NCBI GenBank assembly: GCA_016218825.1
Contig: JACRCV010000082.1
Location: 1-64,000 of the forward strand
Direction of reading: 5' to 3'
Length of the DNA: 64,000 bases
Origin: Deltaproteobacteria bacterium
GTDB taxonomy: Bacteria > Myxococcota > XYA12-FULL-58-9
Under the pieces are notes generated by a model that was not told where the DNA came from, did not search any database, and worked only from the letters and a program-made list of their open reading frames with translations. A program made the position numbers and the translations under genes. The stretch's first letter is position 1. Each line of letters opens with the position of its first letter. Below, piece after piece: positions 18,721-27,806 of the stretch.

Positions 18721-19503
18721 GTGCGCGCATCGATGTTGTTGCTGTTCTCGAGCCTCTCCGGCTGCATCATCTCGGTCACTTCGCACCGGCAGTGCAACGC
18801 CGAGCGGCTGTGCCCGATCGACTTCTCCTGTCGCGACGGTGAGTGCGTCGCCGACGGTGCGCTCGGCGCAGGCGAGAGCTGCAGCGCCCCGGTGCAGTGC
18901 GAGGACTACCCGACGATGACCTGCGGCACCGACCCCGAGACCTGTCGGCTGAGCTGCGGCGCGCTGTTGGGCGAGGACGACGTCTGCGCCGCCGGCGAGT
19001 ATTGCCGTGCCGAGCGCCACATCTTGACCCCCGATCGCTTTGCCGGCACCTGCGTCGAAAGCGAGTGCGCGCGGAACTGGGACTGCTCGGGGCCGGGCGC
19101 CGGGTTGCGCTGCGTCGAGCTCGCGCCCGATATCGGCGCCTGTCTACCGTTGTGTGCGATCACCGGGGTCGGCGCGACCTACAGTGACACTTGTGACCCG
19201 ATGCTGACGCCGCCCCTCCATTGCCAGCCGGTCGGGTTGGCGGCGGCACAGTCGCTGGTGTGCCTGCCGCGCTTGAAGGCGGTGACCGCGGCGCCCGACC
19301 TCTACGAGGTGTGTGATCCGGTTCGCGATCCCTGCAAGCCCGGCTTGGTCTGCGTCGGCCCGGAGGGCGAGAAGGCCTGTCAGGCGCTCTGCGAGCTGGA
19401 GAACGGCAACGCCGACTGCACCGATCCGAACGCCGCGCTGTGCTGCGGGGTGTACTCCGGCGGCACGCTGCTCTACGGCATCTGTCGCGCCAGCGGCTGC
19501 TGA
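18721..19503 (+). CDS. cysteine-rich lipoprotein of unknown function
   Basis: The 260-residue protein has a short lipoprotein signal ending SSLSGC (C15). The mature part has roughly two dozen further cysteines spaced as small disulfide-bonded modules (CNAERLCPIDFSCRDGECVADG; CGTDPETCRLSCG). This pattern is common in myxobacterial surface proteins. The GTG start has GGGAGG 6 bases upstream (18709-18714), a strong ribosome site. No enzymatic motif is visible. It stands alone after the UPF0104 gene and probably faces the periplasm or cell exterior. Confidence 0.8.
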   Translation: MRASMLLLFSSLSGCIISVTSHRQCNAERLCPIDFSCRDGECVADGALGAGESCSAPVQCEDYPTMTCGTDPETCRLSCGALLGEDDVCAAGEYCRAERHILTPDRFAGTCVESECARNWDCSGPGAGLRCVELAPDIGACLPLCAITGVGATYSDTCDPMLTPPLHCQPVGLAAAQSLVCLPRLKAVTAAPDLYEVCDPVRDPCKPGLVCVGPEGEKACQALCELENGNADCTDPNAALCCGVYSGGTLLYGICRASGC

Positions 19504-19639
19504 GCGGAGCGACGGCCAGACCGGTTTCGCCGTGAGCTGAGCGTTCCGCGCCCTTTCTTGCGTTCCTCGCGCTCGCGGCTTCGCCTCCGCTGCAGCACCG
19601 GCGGGCGCGACAGTGTGGTCGAGTCGAGGCGAAAAGGTT

Positions 19640-20437
19640 CTAGCGGCTCGCAGGTCCTGCGGCCGGCGGCGCGCGGTGCGCCATCGTCGTCGAGCCCTGG
19701 GCGGTGGGCATCAGCACCAGCTCGCTGATGTCGACGTGCGGCGGCCGGGTGGCGCAGAACAGCACGGCGTCGGCGATGTCGTCGCCGGTGAGCGGCTGGA
19801 GTCCCTGGTAGACCTTGTCGGCCCGCGCCTTGTCGCCGCGGAAGCGCACCGTCGAGAACTCGGTGTCGACCATGCCGGGGTCGATGGTGGTCACCCGCAG
19901 CCCGGTGCCGAGCAGGTCCAAGCGCAGCGCCTTGGTCAGCGCCCGCACCGCGTACTTGGTGGCCGCGTACACCGCGCCGCCGGGGTAGACCTCACGGCCG
20001 GCGAGCGAGCCGAGGTTGATCACATGGCCTTTGCCACGGGCCACCATTCCCGGGATCAACGCCCGGCTGACGTAGAGCAGCCCCTTGATGTTGGTGTCGA
20101 TCATCAGGTCCCACTCGTCGACGTTGCCCTCGTGCAGCTTGTCGAGGCCGATGCCGAGCCCGGCGTTGTTGATGAGCACGTCGACCGCGGCGAACGGCTC
20201 CGGGAGCGAATCGACCACGCGCTCGACCGACTTGCGATCGCGCACGTCCAGGGTCGCGACGTGGGTCTTCGTTCGATGGGCGGTCGCGAGCTCCTTCGCG
20301 ATTGCGTCCAGGCGCTCGCGGCGTCTGGCGACGACGACGAGCTTGGCGCCGATGTTGGCGAAGGCGCGGGCGCACGCGGCGCCGATGCCGGACGAGGCAC
20401 CGGTGATGAAGACGGTGGTCGGAGTGAATGCGGTCAC
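19640..20437 (-). CDS. short-chain dehydrogenase/reductase (YdfG-like)
   Basis: The 265-residue Rossmann-fold oxidoreductase has the cofactor motif TGASSGIG (residues 12-19) and LINNAG (88-93). Its catalytic S144, Y157 and K161 lie in NLGSLAGREVYPGGAVYAATK-type context. R38-R40 after the second strand suggest NADP(H) preference. The ending resembles serine/3-hydroxy acid dehydrogenases of the YdfG group. The start is GTG with AGGAG about 8 bases upstream. It lies 84 bp downstream of the M20-like gene on the same strand; co-transcription is possible. The substrate is unknown. Confidence 0.9.
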   Translation of the reverse strand: MTAFTPTTVFITGASSGIGAACARAFANIGAKLVVVARRRERLDAIAKELATAHRTKTHVATLDVRDRKSVERVVDSLPEPFAAVDVLINNAGLGIGLDKLHEGNVDEWDLMIDTNIKGLLYVSRALIPGMVARGKGHVINLGSLAGREVYPGGAVYAATKYAVRALTKALRLDLLGTGLRVTTIDPGMVDTEFSTVRFRGDKARADKVYQGLQPLTGDDIADAVLFCATRPPHVDISELVLMPTAQGSTTMAHRAPPAAGPASR

Positions 20438-20521
20438 GGGCTGTACTCCTGAGGGGCCTGCTGTCGGTAGGGTCCACGGCGGCTCGCGAACGGCACGCCG
20501 CCATCTGTCGCGGATGCTCGG

Positions 20522-21748
20522 TTAGCGCCGGCGCTTCGGGATCTTGATCGGCTCGGTGTCGGGCAAGAAGCCGGGGAGCGAGGCGTAGAACCCCATGCAC
20601 TTCTCGAGGTCGTCGACCTTGACGTGGTCGTTGATCGGGCCGGAGAAGCTCTCTTCGGACGGCCCGAAGCCGATGGTCGGCACCTTGGCGACGCTCATGG
20701 TGTAGACCCCGTGCGTCGAGGTGACGTAGCGGTCGACGACCGCCTTCTTCTTGTAGACGCTCTTGTAGGCCTGGTCGGCGGCGAGGATCAGCGGGTGGTT
20801 TTCCTCGAGGCTCCAGGTCTCGAAGTACTTCTCGATCGGCAGCCGCAAGCCCCGGTAGCTCGGGCGGTCGTAGGTGACGATCTCGATCTTGGCGCGGGTG
20901 CCGCGGCAGAGCTCTTTGATCTGCGCCAACACCTTCTTGCGCTGGTCGTGGGGCACCAGGCGCCGGTCGATGGTGATGCGACAGTTCTCCGGCAGGTGGT
21001 TCGGGCCGTTGTCCTCGCACTCGATGTGGGTGACGGCGATGGTGGCGCGGCCGAGGAACGGGTCTTGGGGCAGCTTCTCGTTCAGCGCCTGCACCCCTTC
21101 GACGATCTTGGTGATGCCGTAGATGGCGTTGAAGCCCTTGCTCGGATCGGAGGCGTGCACCGGCTGGCCGCGCAGCGTCACTTGGATCTCGGCCCGGCCG
21201 CGGTGGCCGCGGCAGATGCGCATCCCGGTCGGCATCGTCAGGACGACGAAGTGCGGGTAGAGCTTCTCGACGTCGAAGAGCGCCTTGTAGGCCAGGCCTT
21301 CGCACTCCTCGGCTTGGATCGAGCCGATCACGAACACCGTGGCGTCGGCCGCGAGGTCGAGCTCTTTGATGATGGCGCCGGCGTGGACGATCGCCGCCAG
21401 GCCGCCTTTGTTGTTGGCGGCGCCGTGGCCGAAGATCTTGCCGGCCTTCATCTCCCCGGCGAAGGGGTCGAAGCGCCACGAGCTGCGGTCGCCGATGATG
21501 CCGGTGTCGATGTGGGCGTCGAAGATGATGCGGGTGCGGCCGTCGCCGATCACGCCGACAACATTGCCGAATCGGTCCACCTCCGCGATCGGGTAGCCGA
21601 GGCTCAGCATCTCCTTGCGGACGTGCGCCGCGATGCCGTCCTCTTGCCGGCTCGCCGAGGGGATGGCGATCAGCTCGCGGAGAAACTCGGCAGCCCGCTG
21701 CCGGTGTCGCTTGGCTGCCGCGACGATTCGTTCACGCATTTCATCCAT
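20522..21748 (-). CDS. M20-fold amidohydrolase-like protein (YgeY family) with degenerate metal site
   Basis: The 408-residue protein matches the YgeY/ArgE/DapE-type M20 fold along its length, including HRGRAEIQVTLRGQPVHASDP in the lid domain. The first zinc ligands H79 and D81 (FDAHIDTG) remain. The others appear lost when compared with YgeY recalled from memory. The bridging Asp of GRGTSD is N112 (GHGAAN), the Glu of QEED is A146 (QAEE), the ligand in EPTD is replaced in MPTG (172-175), and the C-terminal His is absent (EESFSGPIND near 365-374). The protein is otherwise intact, so a non-catalytic role is inferred. The ATG at 21748 fits family length; an upstream TTG adds 12 residues. Confidence 0.82.
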   Translation of the reverse strand: MDEMRERIVAAAKRHRQRAAEFLRELIAIPSASRQEDGIAAHVRKEMLSLGYPIAEVDRFGNVVGVIGDGRTRIIFDAHIDTGIIGDRSSWRFDPFAGEMKAGKIFGHGAANNKGGLAAIVHAGAIIKELDLAADATVFVIGSIQAEECEGLAYKALFDVEKLYPHFVVLTMPTGMRICRGHRGRAEIQVTLRGQPVHASDPSKGFNAIYGITKIVEGVQALNEKLPQDPFLGRATIAVTHIECEDNGPNHLPENCRITIDRRLVPHDQRKKVLAQIKELCRGTRAKIEIVTYDRPSYRGLRLPIEKYFETWSLEENHPLILAADQAYKSVYKKKAVVDRYVTSTHGVYTMSVAKVPTIGFGPSEESFSGPINDHVKVDDLEKCMGFYASLPGFLPDTEPIKIPKRRR

Positions 21749-21827
21749 ATGAGTGGTCGCCTTCGGTTGGAAATCTAGCGACAACCGGAGGTGGCTGCAA
21801 ACGATGTTTTCGGGCGCCGCCGGCCGC

Positions 21828-22958
21828 TCAGGGCTTGGGTTTCGGCGGCGGCTCGAAGCGCACCGGGAAGCGCACCTCGGCGTCGGCGCCGAACTCGGGC
21901 GCCGGGAACACCAGCTTGTGGACCTCGGTGGACACGCACACGGTCAGCGCCGGGTCGCCGGGCTCGTCGTGCTCGACCACCAGGTTCTTGACCGCGCCGT
22001 CCGGGCCGACGAGCAGGTAGAGCGCGATCGCGCCCTTCAAGCTCGGGTTCGCCTTCACGCGCTCGTCGTAGCAGGCCTTGATCGCTCCTTCCGCCATGCG
22101 GAACACCCGTGACACGTGCCCGTCCGCGAGCCGGCCGACCTTCTTGTCACCGTGCGGCGGCAAGAAGCGCAGCGGGTGATTCAGGGTCACCGGCCTACCT
22201 TTATAGGGTGGCGGGAACTGTAGGCCCCTCGCGACCCCGAGGGCGCAGCCGTCAAAGCCGTCGTTGTTGGTCTTGACGTTCAGCTTCGCGCTGTCGACCT
22301 GGCCCTTGTCGCCGATGACGAGCTGGAACACGAGGTTGCCGGAGAAGTTCGGGTTGATGCGCAGCGCCGGGTCGTAGCACAGCGACTTGATGGTGTTCGC
22401 GGCGTCGGCCATGACCTTGTTGGTCGCGTCGAGGGTGAGCCCGGGCTTGCCCGCCATCGGGTCGAGCTCCTTGGCCACGACGATGGTCACCTGGAAGTAG
22501 GGCGCCTTGTCCTCCGGCACGAAGAAGGCGCCGACGCCGATGCGCGCGAACTCCTCCTTGAGGGACGCCGTGGCGGTCTTGTCGCGCTCGACCTCCTTGA
22601 GGATGTCCTTGGGCTTGACGCCGGCGACGTACTGCACCCGGCTGCCGTTCGGCGCCAGCCTCTGCGCCTTGAGCTCGTCTTCGATGGCGGTCGGGCTCCG
22701 CTCCCCCTTGGCGACGCCCTCGGCCTGGCGCCGCGCCATGACGCGCAAGCGGTCGTCCATCGGCAGCGCCTCGAGCTTCGCCGCTTTGCGTAGCTCGTTG
22801 ATGGCGGCGAGCAGGTCGGCCTCGAACTTCACCGTCTTCGGGTCGGTCATGCTCAGGCCCTTGGCGGCGCCCGAGAGGCCGAGGCGCGGCGGGGTCTGGG
22901 CGTGGGCCGCGGTGGCGCAAACGATCGGGACAACGACTCCGAGGTATCGCGAGAGCAT
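21828..22958 (-). CDS. exported CAP-domain protein with two AgmX/PglI-type C-terminal domains
   Basis: The 376-residue protein has a cleavable signal (ending ATAAHAQ). A CAP/SCP-like domain follows ([30 protein letters not shown]; residues ~45-185). Then come two copies of a ~75-residue module, [20 protein letters not shown] and [20 protein letters not shown]. Each runs into a glycine-turn strand pair and a GC/VC...LQFPPP or KLVFPAPE tail. This module is the myxobacterial AgmX/PglI C-terminal domain, distantly TonB-like. It is exported and perhaps contacts the envelope. The upstream frame is open, but the ATG at 22958 gives the signal peptide. It is divergent from the DUF4215 lipoprotein gene. 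Confidence 0.8.
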   Translation of the reverse strand: MLSRYLGVVVPIVCATAAHAQTPPRLGLSGAAKGLSMTDPKTVKFEADLLAAINELRKAAKLEALPMDDRLRVMARRQAEGVAKGERSPTAIEDELKAQRLAPNGSRVQYVAGVKPKDILKEVERDKTATASLKEEFARIGVGAFFVPEDKAPYFQVTIVVAKELDPMAGKPGLTLDATNKVMADAANTIKSLCYDPALRINPNFSGNLVFQLVIGDKGQVDSAKLNVKTNNDGFDGCALGVARGLQFPPPYKGRPVTLNHPLRFLPPHGDKKVGRLADGHVSRVFRMAEGAIKACYDERVKANPSLKGAIALYLLVGPDGAVKNLVVEHDEPGDPALTVCVSTEVHKLVFPAPEFGADAEVRFPVRFEPPPKPKP

Positions 22959-23038
22959 GGCGGCAATCCTAGCGGATCCCGGGGCCGAGAAAAGGGGGAA
23001 GTGCCGCGCGCAGAGTGGCTTTTGGCGCCGACTCTGTT

Positions 23039-23044
23039 TATACA
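23039..23044 (+). promoter_or_regulatory. -10 element just upstream of the DUF4215 lipoprotein start
   Basis: TATACA lies 7 bases before the ATG at 23052. It is embedded in a small dyad, TCTGT-TTAT-ACAGA. No good -35 is found 16-18 bases further up. If used, transcription would begin at or next to the ATG, giving a leaderless message. Confidence 0.35.
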
Positions 23045-23051
23045 GACCGTC

Positions 23052-26000
23052 ATGATGAAGACTGCATCGCTCTCGGTGGGGGTCCTCTCGGTCTCGCTCG
23101 CGGCGCTCGTCGCCTGCGACGGCGGGACACAAGATCAGCCGACCCCGGAGATCTCCAAGTGCGCCCTCGGCGGCGACTTCCTCGTCGGGCCGCCCGCGAT
23201 CCTCGGCGGTGGCTGCGCCGGCCACCTGCCGACGGCGCGCGAATTCGGGGTGCTGCCGACCGACAACCCGGCGCGCTACCTGGTGAAGTACGCCGGCGCC
23301 GAGCTCAGCGCCCTCACCGACCTTAGCTGCGTCGCGACCGCGGCGGCGGTCGGCTTCCCCGCCGGGGACTTGACCGGGTTGATGGCGGCGACGGTGTCGG
23401 TCAGCGGCGATCGCCTGGACGCGATCGTCGACTACCGCTTGAGCGGCCTGCCGGTCGGTGACGAGTGTGACGTCCGCTTGGGCCTGGTCGGACACCGAAC
23501 GCTTCGCCAGGGCGGCAACCCCACCGGCGGCGACTGTGGCCTCGCTGCGACCTGCGCCGGCGCGCTGTGCGCCTACGGCGACGTCGCGGCCTGCACCGCC
23601 GACGTCTGCGTGGTCACCAACACCATCGACGGCGCGGCGTCGTACTGCTCGGAGCCCTGCGAGATCGGGAGCTGTCCGGCGGGCTACGAGTGCGCCGACG
23701 CCGGGGCGGCGGTGTTCGGCCGCGACGGTGGCTGGTACTGCGTGTTGTTGCAGCCGGTCTGCGGCGACGGCGCCCGCGGCGGCCACGAGGCGTGCGACGA
23801 CGGCAACAGCGTCGGCGGCGACGGCTGCGCGGCCGACTGTCGCTCCGACGAGAGCTGCGGCAACGGGGTCGTCGATCTCGCGGCCGGCGAGCTGTGCGAC
23901 GACGGCGACCGCTTCGCGGGCGACGGCTGTAGCGCCTATTGCCAGACCGAGCGTTGCGGCAACGGCAAGGTCGATCTCGCGGCCGGCGAGCTGTGCGACG
24001 ACGGCAACAACGACGACGGCGACGGCTGCAGCGCCGACTGCTGGCTCGAGGCCTGCGGCAACGGCACGCTCGACGCGGGCGAGGCCTGTGACGACGGCAA
24101 CCTGGTCGACACCGACGGCTGTGACGGCTTCTGCCGCGGCCGCCCGGAGAACGGCAGCGCCGCGGTCGAGCCCAAGTGGGTCCACACCATCGCCGGCGCC
24201 GAGACCGCGCGGATCGTGAGCTACCGTGGCCTGTCGCTCTTCGACCGCGGCCTGTTCGTGTGGACCGAGAGCTACGCGGGTGGCGGCCCCTTCGCCGCGA
24301 CTCTCGAGACCTACGCCGCGTGGGTCGACCCGGACCTCACGACGGTGCAGCCGCCGGTCCGGCTCGCGGATGCCCAGGGCTTCGTGCTCGAGAGCCTGGT
24401 CGTGCTCCGCGACACCCACGTCGTGGCGTTGATGCGGCAAGGGGCGGCCCTGGCGCTCGCGGTGTCCGATGACGGCGGTGCGAGCTTCGCGCCCAAGGTC
24501 GAGATCGCGGTGCCCGGCCTGGCGGAGCACGCCCAGGAGGACGCCTTCGCGCGCCTGTTCTCCGATGGCCGCACGCTCTACCTCACGGTCGGGCTCACGG
24601 TCGCCGGCGCCGCCGCCAACCGCAACCTGTTCTTCAGTCGATCGGCGGACGGCGGTCGGAGCTGGAGCCTGGCGGTGCGCCTGTCACAGCCCGCCGACTT
24701 CAACACCTGGGCGACGCCGCCCAAGGCGGTGGCAGATCCGAGCGGCGCGTTGGTCATCGTCTGGGGAGACGGCCCGGTGCTCGCCGGCGACGTGTTCGCG
24801 GCGCGCAGCGTCGATGGCGGCGAGACTTGGCTCCGGCCCACCGAGCCCGTCGGCCGGCACGCCGCGGGGCGTCGCGCCGAGACCCTGGCGAGCTTGGCCA
24901 TCGGGATCGGCGACCTGATCGTGGCGTTCGCCGGGCCGGACGGTATTCAGCTGGCGCGCTGGGCGGGCGACGCGACGCCGTGGAGGGTCTCCACGGTGCT
25001 CGCGCCCGAGGTGCTCGGCACCGACATCGGCGAGCTCAGCCTGGCGGCGAGCCCGAACGGCCGCCTGCAGCTGTCGTTCGCCGCCGGCGGCTCGATGTGG
25101 ACCACGTTGTCGCGAGACGGCGGCGCTCACTTCGCGACGCCGCAACGGGTTGGCGCCTTGGCGTCCGGCGTGAGCCAATTCGCGCTCGGTGCCTCGGCGA
25201 CGAGCATCAGCACCGATCCCGCCACCGGCTCGAGCGACCACACCGTCTTGGTCTGGCTCGCCGACCTCCAGATCGATACCCACCGCGGCTGGGCGGCCCT
25301 CGGCGTCGAGAGCCTCGACGGTGGCCGCAGCTGGAGTCAGAACGCCACACCGCTGGTGGCCGCCGGTGCCCTCGGCGATCCCGGCACCGGGGGTCTGGAG
25401 CGCTTCGACGTCGGCACCCATCACCTGGCGCTGGTGAGCAGCGGCGGCAACCTGTGGCTGTATGACATGGACGCCTTGCGGCTCGGGGCGCCGTGGGCGG
25501 CGCCGACCGGCAGCGCCGGCGTCGGCTGCGCCACAGCCCTGGCCGGCGGTGGTTGGTGCACGCCGTCGACACTGGACGCGCCGCGCGCCCGCGGCAAGGC
25601 GACCGTGGTCGCGGCCGGGGGCGACTTGATCTTCTTTGGGGGTGACGACGGCTTCGGGCGGCGGGCGGATGGTGGGATCTACGACGTCGCGGCCGACCGG
25701 TGGCGACCGATCGACGCCGGCCGGCCCGGGACGGCGGTCTGGGGGCGCACCGGCCACAGCGTGGTCTGGACCGGCAGTGAGATGCTGCTGTTCGGCGGCC
25801 ACAACGGCATGGTGGTGCTCGGCGACGGCTGGCGTTACGACCCGGCGATCGATCTCTGGCAGCCGCTCCCCGCCGGCGCGCCGCCGGCGCGCACCGAGCA
25901 CACCGCGGTGTGGACCGGCACCGAGATGCTGGTCTTCGGCGGCCTCGGTACTACGGGCCCGCTCGCGACCGGCGGCCGCTTGGTTTTGAGCACCGGCGAG

Positions 26001-26561
26001 TGGCTGCCGATGCACAGCGCCACGACCGCGGTTTACGGGCACAGCGCCGTGTGGACCGGGGCCGAGATGCTCGTGTTCGGCGGCAAGACCGTGGACGGCT
26101 TCGCCGCAGACGGCTTCCGCTATCGGCCGAGTGACAACGTCGTCTTGCCGCTGCCGGTGCTCGGCGAGCCGAGCGCCCGCGCGCACCACAGCGCCTGTTG
26201 GACCGGCACCCACATGGCGGTCTGGGGTGGTGACTCTAGCTCCGGGGCGCTCGCCGACGGCGGGCTCTATGACTTCGGCGCCGACGACTGGTCGAAGTTG
26301 CCGACCGCGCACGCCCCTTCGGAGCGGTCGCGACAGGTGGCCGCCTGGACCGGCGCTCTCTGGCTGCTGTGGGGCGGGGTCACCGATCAAAGCGGTGCTT
26401 CGTACAGCCTGGCCGGCGGCTTCGCGAGCTTACCGACGGCCGATGCGCCCGCGCCGCGCTTCGATGCGGCCGCCGCCTGGGCCGGAGATCGGTGGGTGAT
26501 CTTCGGCGGCGTCGACGCGCTCGGCAACCCGCTCGCCGACGGCGGCATCTACGTGCCGTAG
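23052..26561 (+). CDS. large lipoprotein with DUF4215 Cys-rich repeats, BNR repeats and Kelch repeats
   Basis: A 1169-residue lipoprotein (LAALVAC, C22). Residues ~235-366 hold four DUF4215-type modules, each CGNG..D.GE.CDDGN...GDGC...C. A sialidase-like BNR propeller follows (~370-830), with Asp-box motifs [27 protein letters not shown] and SLDGGRSWS. Residues ~850-1165 are Kelch-type repeats ([45 protein letters not shown]). Catalytic sialidase residues are not evident, so it is probably a surface binding or adhesion protein. The repeats make the coding strand locally repetitive. The frame is open upstream; the ATG at 23052 gives the lipoprotein signal. Confidence 0.85.
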   Translation: MMKTASLSVGVLSVSLAALVACDGGTQDQPTPEISKCALGGDFLVGPPAILGGGCAGHLPTAREFGVLPTDNPARYLVKYAGAELSALTDLSCVATAAAVGFPAGDLTGLMAATVSVSGDRLDAIVDYRLSGLPVGDECDVRLGLVGHRTLRQGGNPTGGDCGLAATCAGALCAYGDVAACTADVCVVTNTIDGAASYCSEPCEIGSCPAGYECADAGAAVFGRDGGWYCVLLQPVCGDGARGGHEACDDGNSVGGDGCAADCRSDESCGNGVVDLAAGELCDDGDRFAGDGCSAYCQTERCGNGKVDLAAGELCDDGNNDDGDGCSADCWLEACGNGTLDAGEACDDGNLVDTDGCDGFCRGRPENGSAAVEPKWVHTIAGAETARIVSYRGLSLFDRGLFVWTESYAGGGPFAATLETYAAWVDPDLTTVQPPVRLADAQGFVLESLVVLRDTHVVALMRQGAALALAVSDDGGASFAPKVEIAVPGLAEHAQEDAFARLFSDGRTLYLTVGLTVAGAAANRNLFFSRSADGGRSWSLAVRLSQPADFNTWATPPKAVADPSGALVIVWGDGPVLAGDVFAARSVDGGETWLRPTEPVGRHAAGRRAETLASLAIGIGDLIVAFAGPDGIQLARWAGDATPWRVSTVLAPEVLGTDIGELSLAASPNGRLQLSFAAGGSMWTTLSRDGGAHFATPQRVGALASGVSQFALGASATSISTDPATGSSDHTVLVWLADLQIDTHRGWAALGVESLDGGRSWSQNATPLVAAGALGDPGTGGLERFDVGTHHLALVSSGGNLWLYDMDALRLGAPWAAPTGSAGVGCATALAGGGWCTPSTLDAPRARGKATVVAAGGDLIFFGGDDGFGRRADGGIYDVAADRWRPIDAGRPGTAVWGRTGHSVVWTGSEMLLFGGHNGMVVLGDGWRYDPAIDLWQPLPAGAPPARTEHTAVWTGTEMLVFGGLGTTGPLATGGRLVLSTGEWLPMHSATTAVYGHSAVWTGAEMLVFGGKTVDGFAADGFRYRPSDNVVLPLPVLGEPSARAHHSACWTGTHMAVWGGDSSSGALADGGLYDFGADDWSKLPTAHAPSERSRQVAAWTGALWLLWGGVTDQSGASYSLAGGFASLPTADAPAPRFDAAAAWAGDRWVIFGGVDALGNPLADGGIYVP

Positions 26562-26572
26562 CGGCACCGCCC

Positions 26573-27709
26573 TTGCGCATCCTCCATCTCTGCAGCTACT
26601 CGCTCTACTCCGGTCCGATCCCGGCGACGCTCGGCCTGGCGCTCGCACAGCAGCAGCTCGGCCACACGGTCTACCTGGGCTACGACCGCAAGCGCGGCGC
26701 CTTCAACGACTACGAAGAAGCGGCGGCGCCGTGGATCGAGCCGCGCGCCCTGACACCACCCCGGTCGCTGACGTTGTCGGCGAAGTCGTCGCCGCTCGAG
26801 TACGTCCATGATCTCGTCGGCCTGCGCGCTCTCTACCGCGCCGTCGACGTCGTCCACCTCCACCTGTCGCACGACCACACGCTCGCGGCCCTCGCCGGCA
26901 AGCCCTTCCGCTTGCCGCTGGTCCGCACCCTGCACTCGGCGCGCTCGGTCGAGCGGCGCTTCGGGCAGCGCTGGCTGCACTCGCGAGTCGACGGGCTCAT
27001 CGTTCGTTGTGCCGCGCACCGCGAGCTGTTGCGGCAACGCTTCGGGATCGAGAGTGCCGGGGTTCGGGTAATCAAGGGCAGCATTGACGCGGCGCGCTTC
27101 GAGCCCGCGTCGGCCGCGGCGCGGCTCCGGGCCCGGGCCCGCTTCGAGCTGCCGGCGGACGCGCCGGTGCTCTGTCACGTCGCGCTCATCGCCGGCCGCG
27201 GGCAAGAAGAGCTGGTGGCCGCCGTGAAGCTCCTCGGGGCGCGGGCTCCGCGCGTGCTCTTCGTCGGTCGAGGCGAGGGCGAGGCGGCGCTGCGCCGTGC
27301 CGTTGACGCCGCCGGCGTCGGGACCCGGGTGCGGTTCGCCGGCTACCTCCAAGGCGAGGCGCTGTTGGACGCCTACGCCGCCGCCGACGCCGCGTTCCTC
27401 GCGGTGCCGGGGAACGATGCCTCGATGCGTGCGGCGCTCGAGGCGATGGCGAGCGCGCTGCCGCTCATCGCGGTGACCGAGGACGCCCTCGGCGAGCTGT
27501 GCAGCGTCGAGACCGGCTTTCCGCTCCAGAGCCGCGACCCGGCCGCGATCGCTGCCGGTTTGTCGGCGTGGCTCGAGAGCGGTGGCGCCGCACGCGCGCG
27601 GGGGCTCGCCGGACGGGCTGCCGTCGAGCGCGAGCGCACCTTTGCGTCCGAGGCGCGCGCGACCTTGGCGTTCTATGACAGCCTGCTGACTCGAGGCCGA
27701 GTCGCTTGA
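26573..27709 (+). CDS. family 4 glycosyltransferase
   Basis: The 378-residue GT-B protein starts LRILHLCSYSLYSGPIPATL, the usual N-terminal Rossmann strand and glycine-containing loop. It has an acceptor domain to ~190, then a donor domain with VLFVGRGEGEAALRRAV, VRFAGYLQGEALLDAYAAAD and FLAVPGNDASMRAALEAMASALPLIAV. The last is the position of the E(x7)E nucleotide-sugar motif, here altered. The start is probably TTG at 26573, 11 bp after the upstream stop; no ATG or GTG fits the N-terminal strand. The ribosome site is weak, so coupling to the upstream gene is likely. Donor and acceptor are unknown. Confidence 0.83.
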   Translation: MRILHLCSYSLYSGPIPATLGLALAQQQLGHTVYLGYDRKRGAFNDYEEAAAPWIEPRALTPPRSLTLSAKSSPLEYVHDLVGLRALYRAVDVVHLHLSHDHTLAALAGKPFRLPLVRTLHSARSVERRFGQRWLHSRVDGLIVRCAAHRELLRQRFGIESAGVRVIKGSIDAARFEPASAAARLRARARFELPADAPVLCHVALIAGRGQEELVAAVKLLGARAPRVLFVGRGEGEAALRRAVDAAGVGTRVRFAGYLQGEALLDAYAAADAAFLAVPGNDASMRAALEAMASALPLIAVTEDALGELCSVETGFPLQSRDPAAIAAGLSAWLESGGAARARGLAGRAAVERERTFASEARATLAFYDSLLTRGRVA

Positions 27710-27733
27710 ACCGGCGGCGCTTCTGAGTATGAT
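27706..27733 (+). promoter_or_regulatory. sigma-70 promoter of ppdK
   Basis: TTGAAC (27706-27711) and TATGAT (27728-27733) have a 16-base spacer, and the -35 overlaps the stop codon of the glycosyltransferase gene. Transcription would begin near 27740, leaving a leader of about 65 nt before the ppdK ATG. Confidence 0.6.
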
Positions 27734-27806
27734 CCGCCCGCGTCCAGGCGCGGATGCACCGGAAGGTCAGAGCGCGCAGACTCACACGCAGGAACGGAGA
27801 GCAGCG

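Noticed and set aside
27688-27703. GACTCG/CGAGTC inverted repeat as a terminator of the GT4 gene
   Set aside because: It lies within the coding end and has no T tract; the ppdK promoter follows directly.
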